Assembly (NCBI GenBank): GCA_024235895.1
Contig: JACKLM010000004.1
Span: 496,001-560,000, forward strand
Reading direction: 5' to 3'
Origin: Burkholderiaceae bacterium
GTDB lineage: Bacteria > Pseudomonadota > Gammaproteobacteria > Burkholderiales > Burkholderiaceae_C
Length of the DNA: 64,000 nucleotides
A model generated the notes under the pieces. It worked only from the letters and a program-made list of their open reading frames with translations, was not told the origin of the DNA and made no database searches. Of this stretch, positions 8,805 to 17,292 are shown one piece after another. Position 1 is the stretch's first letter. Every line of letters starts with the position of its first letter. A program made the translations under genes and the position numbers.

Positions 8805-8921
8805 GATGCCGCGTAGCGTAATCGCTGCGCGTGACAGGCTCAATCGGCGGCTTCCATGAGTCGGCGCCGGCCGTGGATTCGAGGCGACACGGCGCCAATG
8901 CCGGGCGGCGACCGGCCACGG

Positions 8922-8941
8922 TTTAGGGCCGGGCCCCTAAA
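8922..8941. promoter_or_regulatory. Palindrome in the HNH/TetR divergent gap
   Basis: TTTAGGG-N6-CCCTAAA gives a perfect 7-bp inverted repeat about 60 bp upstream of the TetR operator. It could be a second operator or a terminator for leftward or rightward readthrough. No U-tract follows on either strand. Confidence 0.3.
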
Positions 8942-8983
8942 GCGGGTCGGCCCGAACGAACCAGGGGCCGCGGGATGGCTCAA

Positions 8984-9007
8984 AATAGAACGATCGTTCG
9001 TTCTATT
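8984..9007. promoter_or_regulatory. TetR-type operator (24-bp palindrome)
   Basis: AATAGAACGA-TCGT-TCGTTCTATT is a perfect inverted repeat with 10-bp arms. The GAACG...CGTTC core is typical of TetR/FabR/FadR-type sites controlling fatty-acid genes. It overlaps the probable promoter of the TetR gene and the whole downstream operon. Confidence 0.85.
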
Positions 9008-9019
9008 GATTCGCCTGCC

Positions 9020-9676
9020 TTGTCCCAAGCCCATCCGACCCCCGCCCAGGCGGCGCGTGCCCTGCCCAAGGGGCAGCAGACGCGCGCGGCAATCCTCGAC
9101 GCGGCGCTCGCGATGGCGTCGCACATGGGGCTGGAGGGGCTGTCGATCGGGGCGCTGGCCGAGGTCACCGGGATGAGCAAGTCCGGCGTCTTCGCGCACT
9201 TCGGGTCGCGCGAGGAGCTGCAGATCTCGGTCATCCGCGAATACCACCACCGCTTCGAGGAAGAGGTGTTCTTCCCCGCGATCCGCGAGCCGCGCGGGCT
9301 GCCCCGGCTGCGCGCGCTGTTCGAGCGCTGGGTGCGCCGGGTGTCGGTCGAGCTCGATTCGGGCTGCATCTACATCAGCGGCGCCGTGGAGTTCGACGAC
9401 CGCCCGGGGCCGGTGCGCGACGCGCTGGCGTCGATGGTGCGCGCCTGGCACGACGCGCTGGAACGCGCGATCCGCCAGGCGATCGAAGCTGGGCAACTGC
9501 GTCCGGACACCGACCCGCGACAGATGCTGTTCGAGATCCACGGCCTGATCCTGGCGCTGCATCACGACGCGCGCTTCCTGCGCCACCCCGGCGTGCTCGA
9601 CCGCGCGCGTCACGGCTTCGATCGCATCGTCGACCATTATCGGACGCCTTGCGCGTCGACCCGAACCAAGGAGTAG
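9020..9676 (+). CDS. TetR/AcrR-family repressor of the beta-oxidation operon
   Basis: The N-terminal helix-turn-helix is RAAILDAALAMASHMGLEGLS followed by GALAEVTGMSKSGVFAHFGSREEL, the typical TetR fold. The ligand domain contains GCIYISGAVEFDDRPGPVRD, as in regulators of the Burkholderiales fad cluster, so the effector is presumably an acyl-CoA. A longer reading begins at ATG 8975, but it would put the 24-bp operator inside the coding sequence. The TTG at 9020, 12 nt after the operator, gives the length usual for the family and is preferred here. The gene ends 4 nt before the acyl-CoA dehydrogenase start, so it heads the operon. Confidence 0.88.
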   Translation: MSQAHPTPAQAARALPKGQQTRAAILDAALAMASHMGLEGLSIGALAEVTGMSKSGVFAHFGSREELQISVIREYHHRFEEEVFFPAIREPRGLPRLRALFERWVRRVSVELDSGCIYISGAVEFDDRPGPVRDALASMVRAWHDALERAIRQAIEAGQLRPDTDPRQMLFEIHGLILALHHDARFLRHPGVLDRARHGFDRIVDHYRTPCASTRTKE

Positions 9677-9680
9677 AGCC

Positions 9681-11471
9681 ATGCCCCAGTACACCCCGCC
9701 GCTGCGCGACATGCAATTCGTGATGCACGAGCTGCTCGATGTGGCCGCCGTGCTGAAGACGCTGCCGCGGCACCAGGAGATCGACGCCGAGACGCTCGAC
9801 GCCGTGATCGAGCAGGCCGGCAAGTTCGCCGCCGAGGTCGTCTTCCCGCTCAACACGTCGGGTGACGCCCAGGGCTGCACGCTGGACAAGTCGACCCACG
9901 AGGTGGCGACCCCCGAGGGGTTCAAGGCCGCCTACAAGGCCTATGTCGAGGGCGGCTGGCCGGCGCTGAGCTGCGACCCCGAATACGGCGGCCAGGGCCT
10001 GCCGCTGGTGCTCAACCAGTGCCTGTACGAGATGCTCAACGCCGCCAACCAGGCCTGGACGATGTACCCGGGCCTCAGCCACGGCGCCTACGAGTGCCTG
10101 CACGCGCACGGCACGCCCGCGCAGAAGAAGACCTACCTCGCCAGGCTCGTCAGCGGCGAGTGGACCGGCACCATGTGCCTGACCGAGCCGCACTGCGGCA
10201 CCGACCTCGGCCTGCTGCGCACCAAGGCCGAGCCCCGGCCCGACGGGACCTACCGCCTCAGCGGGCAGAAGATCTTCATCTCGGCCGGCGAGCACGACCT
10301 GGCGGAGAACATCGTCCACCTGGTGCTGGCGCGGCTGCCGGACGCGCCGGCGGGCAGCAAGGGGATCTCGCTGTTCGTCGTGCCCAAGTTCGTCCCCAAG
10401 GCCGACGGCTCGCTCGGCGAGCGCAACGGCATCATCTGCACCGCGCTGGAGCACAAGATGGGCATCCACGGCAACGCGACCTGCCAGCTGATGCTGGAGG
10501 GGGCGGTCGGCGAACTCGTCGGCGAGCCGCACAAGGGGCTGGCGGCGATGTTCGTGATGATGAACGCGGCGCGCCTGGGCGTGGGCAACCAGTCGCTCGG
10601 GCTGACCGAGGTCGCGTACCAGAACGCCGCCGCCTATGCGAAGGACCGGCGCCAGATGCGAAGCCTGTCGGGCGCCAAGCAGCCCGACCAGCCGGCCGAC
10701 ACCATCATCGTCCACCCGGACGTGCGCAAGATGCTGCTGACCGCGCGCGCCTACGCCGAGGGCGGCCGCGCGCTGGCGATCTGGACCGCGCTGCTGATCG
10801 ACCAGGAGCTCTCGGCCGACAGCGAGGACGAGCGCAAGGAGGCGGCCGACCTGGTCGCGCTGCTGACGCCGGTGATCAAGGCCTTCTTCACCGACAACGG
10901 CTGGATCGCGACCAGCCACTGCCTGCAGGTCTACGGCGGCCACGGCTATATCCGCGAGTGGGGCATGGAGCAGTTCGTGCGCGACTCGCGGATCAACATG
11001 ATCTACGAGGGCACCAACACCATCCAGTCGCTCGACCTGCTGGGCAGGAAGGTACTCGGCGACAACGGGAAGAAGCTCAAGAAGTTCGGCAGGCTGGTGC
11101 AGGACTTCGTCGAGGAGCAGGGCGTGCGCGAGGAGATGCAGGAGTTCGTCAACCCGCTGGCCGACCTGGGCGACAAGGTGACCAAGCTGACGATGGAGCT
11201 CGGCATGAAGGCGATGGGCAACGCCGACGAGGTCGGTGGCGCCGCGGTCGACTACCTGCGCATCGTCGGCCACCTGATGTTCGCCTACTTCTGGGCCCGC
11301 ATGGCGCGCGTGGCGCTGGACAAGGCCGGCAGCGGCGATCCGTTCTATGCTGCCAAACTCGCCACCGCGCGCTTCTACTTCGCCCGGCTGCTGCCCGAGA
11401 CCGCGGGGCTGATCCGCAGCGCCCGCTCCGGCGTGGCGCCGCTGATGGCGATGGACGAGGCGATGTTCTGA
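9681..11471 (+). CDS. Acyl-CoA dehydrogenase (DmdC-like, 596 aa, with extended C-terminal domain)
   Basis: FAD-dependent alpha,beta-desaturation of acyl-CoA, the first step of beta-oxidation. Contains the acyl-CoA dehydrogenase N, middle (MCLTEPHCGTDLG) and C domains with catalytic Glu443 in IYEGTN, QVYGGHGYIRE, and the extra C-terminal domain of the 590-600-residue subfamily that includes methylthiopropanoyl-CoA dehydrogenases. A strong ribosome binding site (AAGGAG) lies 7 nt before the ATG. It is the first enzyme gene after tetR. Substrate chain length cannot be read from the sequence. Confidence 0.93.
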   Translation: MPQYTPPLRDMQFVMHELLDVAAVLKTLPRHQEIDAETLDAVIEQAGKFAAEVVFPLNTSGDAQGCTLDKSTHEVATPEGFKAAYKAYVEGGWPALSCDPEYGGQGLPLVLNQCLYEMLNAANQAWTMYPGLSHGAYECLHAHGTPAQKKTYLARLVSGEWTGTMCLTEPHCGTDLGLLRTKAEPRPDGTYRLSGQKIFISAGEHDLAENIVHLVLARLPDAPAGSKGISLFVVPKFVPKADGSLGERNGIICTALEHKMGIHGNATCQLMLEGAVGELVGEPHKGLAAMFVMMNAARLGVGNQSLGLTEVAYQNAAAYAKDRRQMRSLSGAKQPDQPADTIIVHPDVRKMLLTARAYAEGGRALAIWTALLIDQELSADSEDERKEAADLVALLTPVIKAFFTDNGWIATSHCLQVYGGHGYIREWGMEQFVRDSRINMIYEGTNTIQSLDLLGRKVLGDNGKKLKKFGRLVQDFVEEQGVREEMQEFVNPLADLGDKVTKLTMELGMKAMGNADEVGGAAVDYLRIVGHLMFAYFWARMARVALDKAGSGDPFYAAKLATARFYFARLLPETAGLIRSARSGVAPLMAMDEAMF

Positions 11472-11535
11472 CCCGACCGCTGACCCGACCGCCGCGCTCG
11501 CGCGGCAACGCAACCGTCACCCCGAGGAGACCGAC

Positions 11536-11973
11536 ATGATCAAGCTCATCGCCGCCGCCGCGCTGCTCGCCGCCGCCGGCACCGCCTTCGCCCAGGCCAC
11601 GCCCGTGGGGCTGTGGAAGACGATCGACGACGAGACCAAGGCCGAGAAGTCCCACGTGCGCATCAGCGAGGCCGACGGCGTGCTGAGCGGGCGGATCGAG
11701 AAGCTGCTCGACCCGAAGAAGCAGGACAGCAAGTGCGACAAGTGCACCGATGCGCGCAAGGACCAGCCGGTGCTGGGGATGACCATCCTGGAAGGCGTCA
11801 AGAAGGACGGTGACGACAACACCTGGGCCGGCGGCACCATCCTCGACCCGAACAACGGCAAGGTCTACAAGGTGCAGATGTCGCCCAAGGACGGCGGCAA
11901 GGCGCTGGACGTGCGCGGCTACATCGGCATGCCGCTGCTCGGCCGCACGCAGACCTGGCTGCGCGTCGAGTGA
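11536..11973 (+). CDS. DUF2147 secreted protein
   Basis: A 145-residue precursor with a Sec signal peptide (MIKLIAAAALLAAAGTAFA, cleaved after AFA) and a DUF2147 domain: VGLWKTIDDETKAEKSHVRI, a short CDKC motif, and WAGGTILDPNNGKVY plus LDVRGYIGMPLLGRTQTW at the end. DUF2147 proteins are periplasmic and their function is unknown. Its position inside a beta-oxidation operon is conserved in Burkholderiales as far as I recall, suggesting a role in envelope handling of fatty substrates. That is inference. Its TGA overlaps a GTG, but the next gene starts 18 nt later. Confidence 0.9.
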   Translation: MIKLIAAAALLAAAGTAFAQATPVGLWKTIDDETKAEKSHVRISEADGVLSGRIEKLLDPKKQDSKCDKCTDARKDQPVLGMTILEGVKKDGDDNTWAGGTILDPNNGKVYKVQMSPKDGGKALDVRGYIGMPLLGRTQTWLRVE

Positions 11974-11990
11974 CTTCCCCGGGAGAACCC

Positions 11991-14387
11991 ATGAACCGAT
12001 TCAACGTCCGCAAGGTCGCCGTGCTGGGTGCCGGCGTGATGGGCGCGCAGATCGCGGCCCAGCTCGTCAACTGCAAGGTGCCCGTCGTCCTGTTCGATCT
12101 GCCGGCCAAGGATGGCCCGAAGAACGGCATCGTCACGCGTGCGATCGACAACCTGAAGAAGCTCAAGCCCTCGCCGCTGGGCATCGCGGCCGACGCCGCG
12201 CTGATCCAGGCCGCCAACTACGAGGAGCACCTGGACCTGCTGCAGGGCTGTGACCTGGTGATCGAGGCGATCGCCGAGCGCATGGACTGGAAGCTGGACC
12301 TGTATACGAAGATCGCGCCGGCGCTGAACCCGGCGGCGATCGTCGCCAGCAACACGTCCGGCCTGTCGATCACCAAGCTGTCGCAGGCGCTGCCCGAGGC
12401 TATCCGCCCGCGCTTCTGCGGCATCCACTTCTTCAACCCGCCGCGCTACATGAGCCTGGTGGAGCTGATCCCGACGCCGGCGACCCAGCCCGAGATCCTC
12501 GACCAGCTCGAGACCTTCGTCACCACCGCGGTCGGCAAGAGCGTGGTGCGGGCCAAGGACACGCCCAACTTCGTCGCCAACCGGGTCGGCATCGCCGGCA
12601 TGCTGGCGACGATCGCCGAAGCACAGAAGTTCGGCCTGTCCTACGACGTCGTCGACGACCTGACCGGCAAGAAGATGGGCCGCGCCAGCAGCGGCACCTT
12701 CCGCACCGCCGACGTGGTCGGCCTCGACACGATGGCGCACGTCATCAAGACGCTGCAGGACAACCTGAAGGACGATCCCTTCTACCCGAGCTACGCGACG
12801 CCGCCGGTGCTCGCACGGCTGATCGAGCAGGGTGCGCTCGGCCAGAAGACCGGTGCGGGCTATTTCAAGAAAGTCGGCAAGGACATCCTGCGCCTGGATC
12901 CCGACAAGGGCGACTACGTGCCGGCCGGCGCCAAGGCCGACCCGATCGTCGACCGCATCCTGAAGAAGCCCGCCGCCGAGCGGCTGAAGCTGCTGCGCGA
13001 GTCGGCCAACCCGCAGGCGCAGTTCGTCTGGGCCATCCTGCGCGACTCCTTCCATTACGTCGCGGTGCACCTGGCCGAGATCGCCGACAGCGCGCGCGAT
13101 ATCGACTTCGCGATGCGCTGGGGCTTCGGCATGAAGCAGGGCCCGTTCGAGCTGTGGCAGGAGGCCGGCTGGGCGCAGGTCGCGCAGTGGGTGAAGGACG
13201 ATATCGATGCCGGCAAGGCGCTGTCGGCCGCGCCGCTGCCGGCCTGGGTCTTCGACGGCCCGGTCGCCGAAGGCGGCGGCGTGCATCGCCCCGAGGGCTC
13301 GTGGAGCCCGGCGGCCCGGCGCTTCGTGCCGCGCAGCACGCTGCCGGTCTATGCGCGCCAGGCCTTCCCCGAGGCGGTGCTCGGCAGCGATGCAGCGTCG
13401 CCGCTGAAGGCCGGCACCGAGGAATACCGCAACGACGAGATCCGCGTCTGGAGCCTGGACGGCGAGGTGCTGGTCGCCAGCATCACCGCCAAGCTGCACC
13501 TGATCAGCCCGGCGGTGACCGAGGGGCTGCTGAAGGCGGTCGAGATCGCCGAGGCGCGCTACCAGGGCCTCGTCATCTGGTCGCCCGACGAGGTCTTCTC
13601 CGCGGGCGCCAACCTCGAGGCGCTGCTGCCGGTCTTCATGAAGCTGGGTGCGAAGGGCATCGCGCCGGAGGAGAAGAAGCTGCAGGACGCGATGCTGCGC
13701 ATCCGCTACGCGCAGGTGCCGGTGGTCGCCGCGATGCGGGGGATCGCGCTCGGCGGCGGCTGCGAGCTGGCCGTGCACTGCGCACGCCGCGTCGCGCACC
13801 TGGAGAGCTACATCGGCCTGGTCGAGGTCGGCGTCGGGCTGCTTCCGGGCGGCGGCGGGCTGGCCTATATCGCGCGCCGCGCGGCCGAGATGGCCGCGGC
13901 CGGCAACGCGAATGCCGACCTGCTGAAGTTCCTGACCGACGGCTTCACCAGCGCCGCGATGGCCAAGGTGGCGACCAGCGCGATCGAGGCCCGCCAGGCC
14001 GGCTGGCTGCTGTGGGACGACGTCATCGTGCCGCACAAGGACGAGCTGCTGCATGTGGCCAGCGCGCAGGTCAAGGCGATGGCCGCCAGCGGATACCGGC
14101 CGCCGCACAAATCGGTTTTCCCGGTCGCCGGCCGCAACGCCAAGGCGACCATCATGGGCCAGCTCGTCAACCTGCGCGACGGCGGCTTCGCCAGCGCGCA
14201 CGACTTCCACATCGCCAGCCTGATCGCCGACGTGGTCTGCGGCGGCGATGTCGACGCTGGCTCGATGGTGACCGAGGACTACCTGATGACGCTGGAGCGC
14301 AAGCATTTCTGCTCGCTGCTCGACCACCCCAAGACCCAGGAACGCATCATGGGCATGCTGCAGACCGGCAAGCCGGTTCGCAACTGA
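11991..14387 (+). CDS. 3-hydroxyacyl-CoA dehydrogenase / enoyl-CoA hydratase fusion (FadN-type order)
   Basis: A bifunctional beta-oxidation enzyme of 798 residues. The N-terminal half is the NAD-dependent 3-hydroxyacyl-CoA dehydrogenase: GAGVMG at residues 13-18, NTSGLSIT, GIHFFNPPRYM and FVANRVG. The C-terminal part (about 490-760) is crotonase-like, with FSAGANLEAL and the oxyanion-hole segment GIALGGGCELAVH near residue 584. This order is the reverse of E. coli FadB and matches Bacillus FadN. The ATG at 11991 follows GGGAG by 6 nt. It is followed by the thiolase after 16 nt, so the two probably form a complex. Confidence 0.94.
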   Translation: MNRFNVRKVAVLGAGVMGAQIAAQLVNCKVPVVLFDLPAKDGPKNGIVTRAIDNLKKLKPSPLGIAADAALIQAANYEEHLDLLQGCDLVIEAIAERMDWKLDLYTKIAPALNPAAIVASNTSGLSITKLSQALPEAIRPRFCGIHFFNPPRYMSLVELIPTPATQPEILDQLETFVTTAVGKSVVRAKDTPNFVANRVGIAGMLATIAEAQKFGLSYDVVDDLTGKKMGRASSGTFRTADVVGLDTMAHVIKTLQDNLKDDPFYPSYATPPVLARLIEQGALGQKTGAGYFKKVGKDILRLDPDKGDYVPAGAKADPIVDRILKKPAAERLKLLRESANPQAQFVWAILRDSFHYVAVHLAEIADSARDIDFAMRWGFGMKQGPFELWQEAGWAQVAQWVKDDIDAGKALSAAPLPAWVFDGPVAEGGGVHRPEGSWSPAARRFVPRSTLPVYARQAFPEAVLGSDAASPLKAGTEEYRNDEIRVWSLDGEVLVASITAKLHLISPAVTEGLLKAVEIAEARYQGLVIWSPDEVFSAGANLEALLPVFMKLGAKGIAPEEKKLQDAMLRIRYAQVPVVAAMRGIALGGGCELAVHCARRVAHLESYIGLVEVGVGLLPGGGGLAYIARRAAEMAAAGNANADLLKFLTDGFTSAAMAKVATSAIEARQAGWLLWDDVIVPHKDELLHVASAQVKAMAASGYRPPHKSVFPVAGRNAKATIMGQLVNLRDGGFASAHDFHIASLIADVVCGGDVDAGSMVTEDYLMTLERKHFCSLLDHPKTQERIMGMLQTGKPVRN

Positions 14388-14403
14388 CCCCGGAGACGAC
14401 GAG

Positions 14404-15600
14404 ATGACCCAGCTTCAAGACGCCTACATCGTCGCCGCCACGCGCACCCCGATCGGCAAGTCCGGTCGCGGCTACTTCAAGAACACCCGGCCCGACGACC
14501 TGCTGGTCGCCGCGGTCAGGCACGCGCTGGCGCAGGTGCCAAGCCTGGACCCGAAGGCGATCGAGGATGCCATCGTCGGCTGCAGCTTCCCCGAGGCCGA
14601 GCAGGGCATGAACATGGCCCGCGTCGCGATGGTGCTGGCCGGGCTGCCGCACTCGATCGCCGGCGTGACCGTCAACCGCTTCTGCGCTTCCGGGCTGACG
14701 GCGATCCAGATGGCCGCCGACCGCATCCGCACCGGCCAGGCCGACGTCATGATCGCCGGCGGCGCCGAGAGCATGAGCCTGGTGCCGATGACCGGCAACA
14801 AGCCCAGCTTCAACCCCGAAATCTTCGCCCGCGACGAGAATATCGGCATCGCCTACGGCATGGGCATGACGGCCGAGAAGGTCGCAGCGCAGTGGAAGGT
14901 CTCGCGCGACGCGCAGGATGCGTTCGCGCTGCAGTCGCACCAGCGCGCGCTGGCGGCGATCGAGGCCGGCGAGTTCGCCGACGAGATGACGCCGTTCGAG
15001 GTCGTCGCGCGTGCGCCCGATCTCGCCACCGGCGAGGTGGTCGAGACCCGGCGCACGGTCGACATCGACGAGGGCCCGCGCAAGGACACGTCGCTCGAGG
15101 GGCTGGCCAAGCTCAAGCCGGTCTTCGCCGCCAAGGGTAGCGTGACCGCCGGCAACAGCAGCCAGACCAGCGACGGCGCCGGCGCGCTGATCGTCGTCAG
15201 CGAGAAGGCGCTGAAGACCTTCGGCCTGACGCCGCTGGCGCGCTTCGTCAGTTTCGCGGCGCGCGGGGTGCCACCGCAGATCATGGGCATCGGCCCGATC
15301 GAGGCGGTCCCGGCGGCGCTCGGCTACGCGGGGCTGAAGCAGGGCGACATGGACTGGATCGAGCTCAACGAGGCCTTCGCCGCGCAGTCGCTGGCGGTGC
15401 TCGGCGAGCTGAAGCTCGACCCGGCCAAGGTCAACCCGATGGGCGGCGCGATCGCCCTGGGCCACCCGCTGGGCGCCACCGGCGCGATCCGTGCCGCCAC
15501 CACCATCCACGCGCTGCGGCGCAGGAAGCTGCGCTACGGCATGGTGACGATGTGCGTCGGCATGGGGCAGGGCGCGGCCGGGATCTTCGAGCGCTGCTGA
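14404..15600 (+). CDS. fadA: Acetyl-CoA C-acyltransferase (thiolase)
   Basis: Thiolytic cleavage of 3-ketoacyl-CoA, last step of beta-oxidation. The 398-residue protein has all thiolase catalytic residues: nucleophile Cys94 in NRFCASGL, His354 in GHPLGATG and Cys384 in MCVGMGQG. Lies 16 nt after the FadN-type gene. Together with the preceding dehydrogenase and fusion protein it makes a full beta-oxidation turn. Confidence 0.95.
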   Translation: MTQLQDAYIVAATRTPIGKSGRGYFKNTRPDDLLVAAVRHALAQVPSLDPKAIEDAIVGCSFPEAEQGMNMARVAMVLAGLPHSIAGVTVNRFCASGLTAIQMAADRIRTGQADVMIAGGAESMSLVPMTGNKPSFNPEIFARDENIGIAYGMGMTAEKVAAQWKVSRDAQDAFALQSHQRALAAIEAGEFADEMTPFEVVARAPDLATGEVVETRRTVDIDEGPRKDTSLEGLAKLKPVFAAKGSVTAGNSSQTSDGAGALIVVSEKALKTFGLTPLARFVSFAARGVPPQIMGIGPIEAVPAALGYAGLKQGDMDWIELNEAFAAQSLAVLGELKLDPAKVNPMGGAIALGHPLGATGAIRAATTIHALRRRKLRYGMVTMCVGMGQGAAGIFERC

Positions 15601-15683
15601 TCTTCGCGCGCGGCCGTCGCCCGCCGCGGCGGCCCCGCAGCCCGACCGCCGCGCGGCGCGCGGCACGCCCTGGAGACGACGAC

Positions 15684-16469
15684 ATGACGCAGCACATCCG
15701 CACCGCCACCCTCGGCGGCGTGGCGACGATCGAGATCGCGCGGCCCGAGAAGAAGAACGCGCTGACGGTGGCGATGTACCAGGCGATGGCCGACGCGCTG
15801 CGCGCCGCGCAGGACGATCCGGCGGTGCGCGCGGTACTGATCACCGGCCAGCCGGGGATCTTCACCTCGGGCAACGATATCGAGGACTTCATGGCCCGCC
15901 CGCCGGGCGCCGGCGGCAGCGACCCCGCCGAGTCGCCAGTCTTCCAGTTCATGCATGCGCTGCTGGAGTGCGACAAGCCGGTCGTCGCCGCCGTCACCGG
16001 TGCGGCGATCGGCATCGGCACGACGATGCTGCTGCACTGCGACTTCGTCTACGTGTCCGACGAGGCGCGGCTGGCGATGCCCTTCGTCGCGCTGGCGCTG
16101 GTGCCCGAATATGCGTCCAGCCTGCTCGTGCCGCAGTTGATGGGGCACCGGCGCGCAGCCGAGAAGCTGCTGCTGGGCGACCCCTTCACGCCCGAGCAGG
16201 CGGTCGAATGCGGGATCGCCAACGCGGTGCTGCCGGCGGCCGAGGTCGCCAGCCACGCGCGCCGCGTCGCCGAGCGCTTCAACGCGCTGCCGCCGTCGGC
16301 GGTGCGCGAGGCCAAGCGGCTGATGCGCGCGCCGCAGCGCGAACAGGTGCTGCGCGTGATCGCCGAGGAGGGCGCGCTGTTCACCGCGCGGCTGCGCAGC
16401 CCGGAGGCGATGGAGGCCTTCCAGGCCTTCTTCCAGAAGCGCGCGCCGGATTTCTCCAAATTCAGCTGA
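15684..16469 (+). CDS. Enoyl-CoA hydratase/isomerase family protein
   Basis: A crotonase-fold protein of 261 residues, with ARPEKKNALT, FTSGNDIEDF and the oxyanion-hole block AVTGAAIGIGTTMLLHCDF, then FVALALVPEYASSLLVPQ. Where hydratases carry catalytic glutamates, the second position here sits in PEYASS. It could be a hydratase or a delta3,delta2-isomerase for unsaturated acyl-CoA. The start follows GGAGACGACGAC. Same operon, 83 nt after fadA. Confidence 0.9.
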   Translation: MTQHIRTATLGGVATIEIARPEKKNALTVAMYQAMADALRAAQDDPAVRAVLITGQPGIFTSGNDIEDFMARPPGAGGSDPAESPVFQFMHALLECDKPVVAAVTGAAIGIGTTMLLHCDFVYVSDEARLAMPFVALALVPEYASSLLVPQLMGHRRAAEKLLLGDPFTPEQAVECGIANAVLPAAEVASHARRVAERFNALPPSAVREAKRLMRAPQREQVLRVIAEEGALFTARLRSPEAMEAFQAFFQKRAPDFSKFS

Positions 16470-16491
16470 ATCTCGATCGGGGAGACCGCCC

Positions 16492-17292
16492 ATGTCGCTG
16501 ACCGCCAAGCTCGCGCTGTCGCCTCTGCTGGTGGCGCAGGGGCTGCACGTGCGGCGCCGCACGCCGCGCCTGCCCGAGCCGCCGGGCCCGCGCGAGGGCA
16601 GCGTGGGCCGGGGGGCGGCGCTGAAGCTGCTCGTCGCGGGCGACTCGTCGGCCGCCGGTGTCGGCGTGGCGCATCAGTCGCGCGCGCTGGCCGCGCCGCT
16701 GGCGCAGTATCTGGCCGAGGAGGCCCGGCTGCGCGTGCACTGGCGGCTCGTCGCGCGCAGCGGCGCGACCACGGCGCAGACGCTGGCGCTGCTGCAGCAG
16801 GCGGGCCATGTCGAGGCCGACGTCGCCGTCGTCGTCAGCGGCGTCAACGATGTCGTCGAGCAGGTGCCGTCGCGCCGCGCGGTGCTGGCGCGCGAGGCGC
16901 TGGCCAACTGGCTGCGCAACCGCGCCGGGGTGCGCCATGTCGTCTTCGCGCCGCTGCCGCCGGTGCACCAGTTCCCGGCGTTGCCGCATCCGCTGCGCTG
17001 GGTCGCCGGCGCCGACGCGCGCCGCCACGACCGCGCGCTGGCCGACTGGGCCGCCACGCGCGGCGATGTCTCGCACGCCGACTTCGGGCTGCGCTTCAAC
17101 CGCGGCGTCATGGCCGAGGACGGCTTCCACCCCGGCGAGCCCGCCTACCGCCAGTGCGCGAGCCTGCTCGCGCAGCATGTCGCCGCGCTGCTGCGCGACG
17201 AGGCCCATGAGCCCGCCGGGCCGCCCCGAGGGCGAAACCCGAACGCCGCAGCAGCGCCAAGCGACCCCAGTGACCGAGGAGATCGCCGATGA
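16492..17292 (+). CDS. SGNH/GDSL-type serine hydrolase
   Basis: A 266-residue esterase-like protein with block I LVAGDSSAAGVG (nucleophile Ser near residue 51), block III VVSGVNDVVE (GxND) and block V DGFHPG with the catalytic Asp/His pair near residue 210. No clear signal peptide, so it is probably cytoplasmic. GDSL enzymes hydrolyse acyl esters or thioesters. Within this operon it may release fatty acids from esters or CoA (inference). Ends with an ATGA overlap to the following SDR gene. Confidence 0.88.
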   Translation: MSLTAKLALSPLLVAQGLHVRRRTPRLPEPPGPREGSVGRGAALKLLVAGDSSAAGVGVAHQSRALAAPLAQYLAEEARLRVHWRLVARSGATTAQTLALLQQAGHVEADVAVVVSGVNDVVEQVPSRRAVLAREALANWLRNRAGVRHVVFAPLPPVHQFPALPHPLRWVAGADARRHDRALADWAATRGDVSHADFGLRFNRGVMAEDGFHPGEPAYRQCASLLAQHVAALLRDEAHEPAGPPRGRNPNAAAAPSDPSDRGDRR

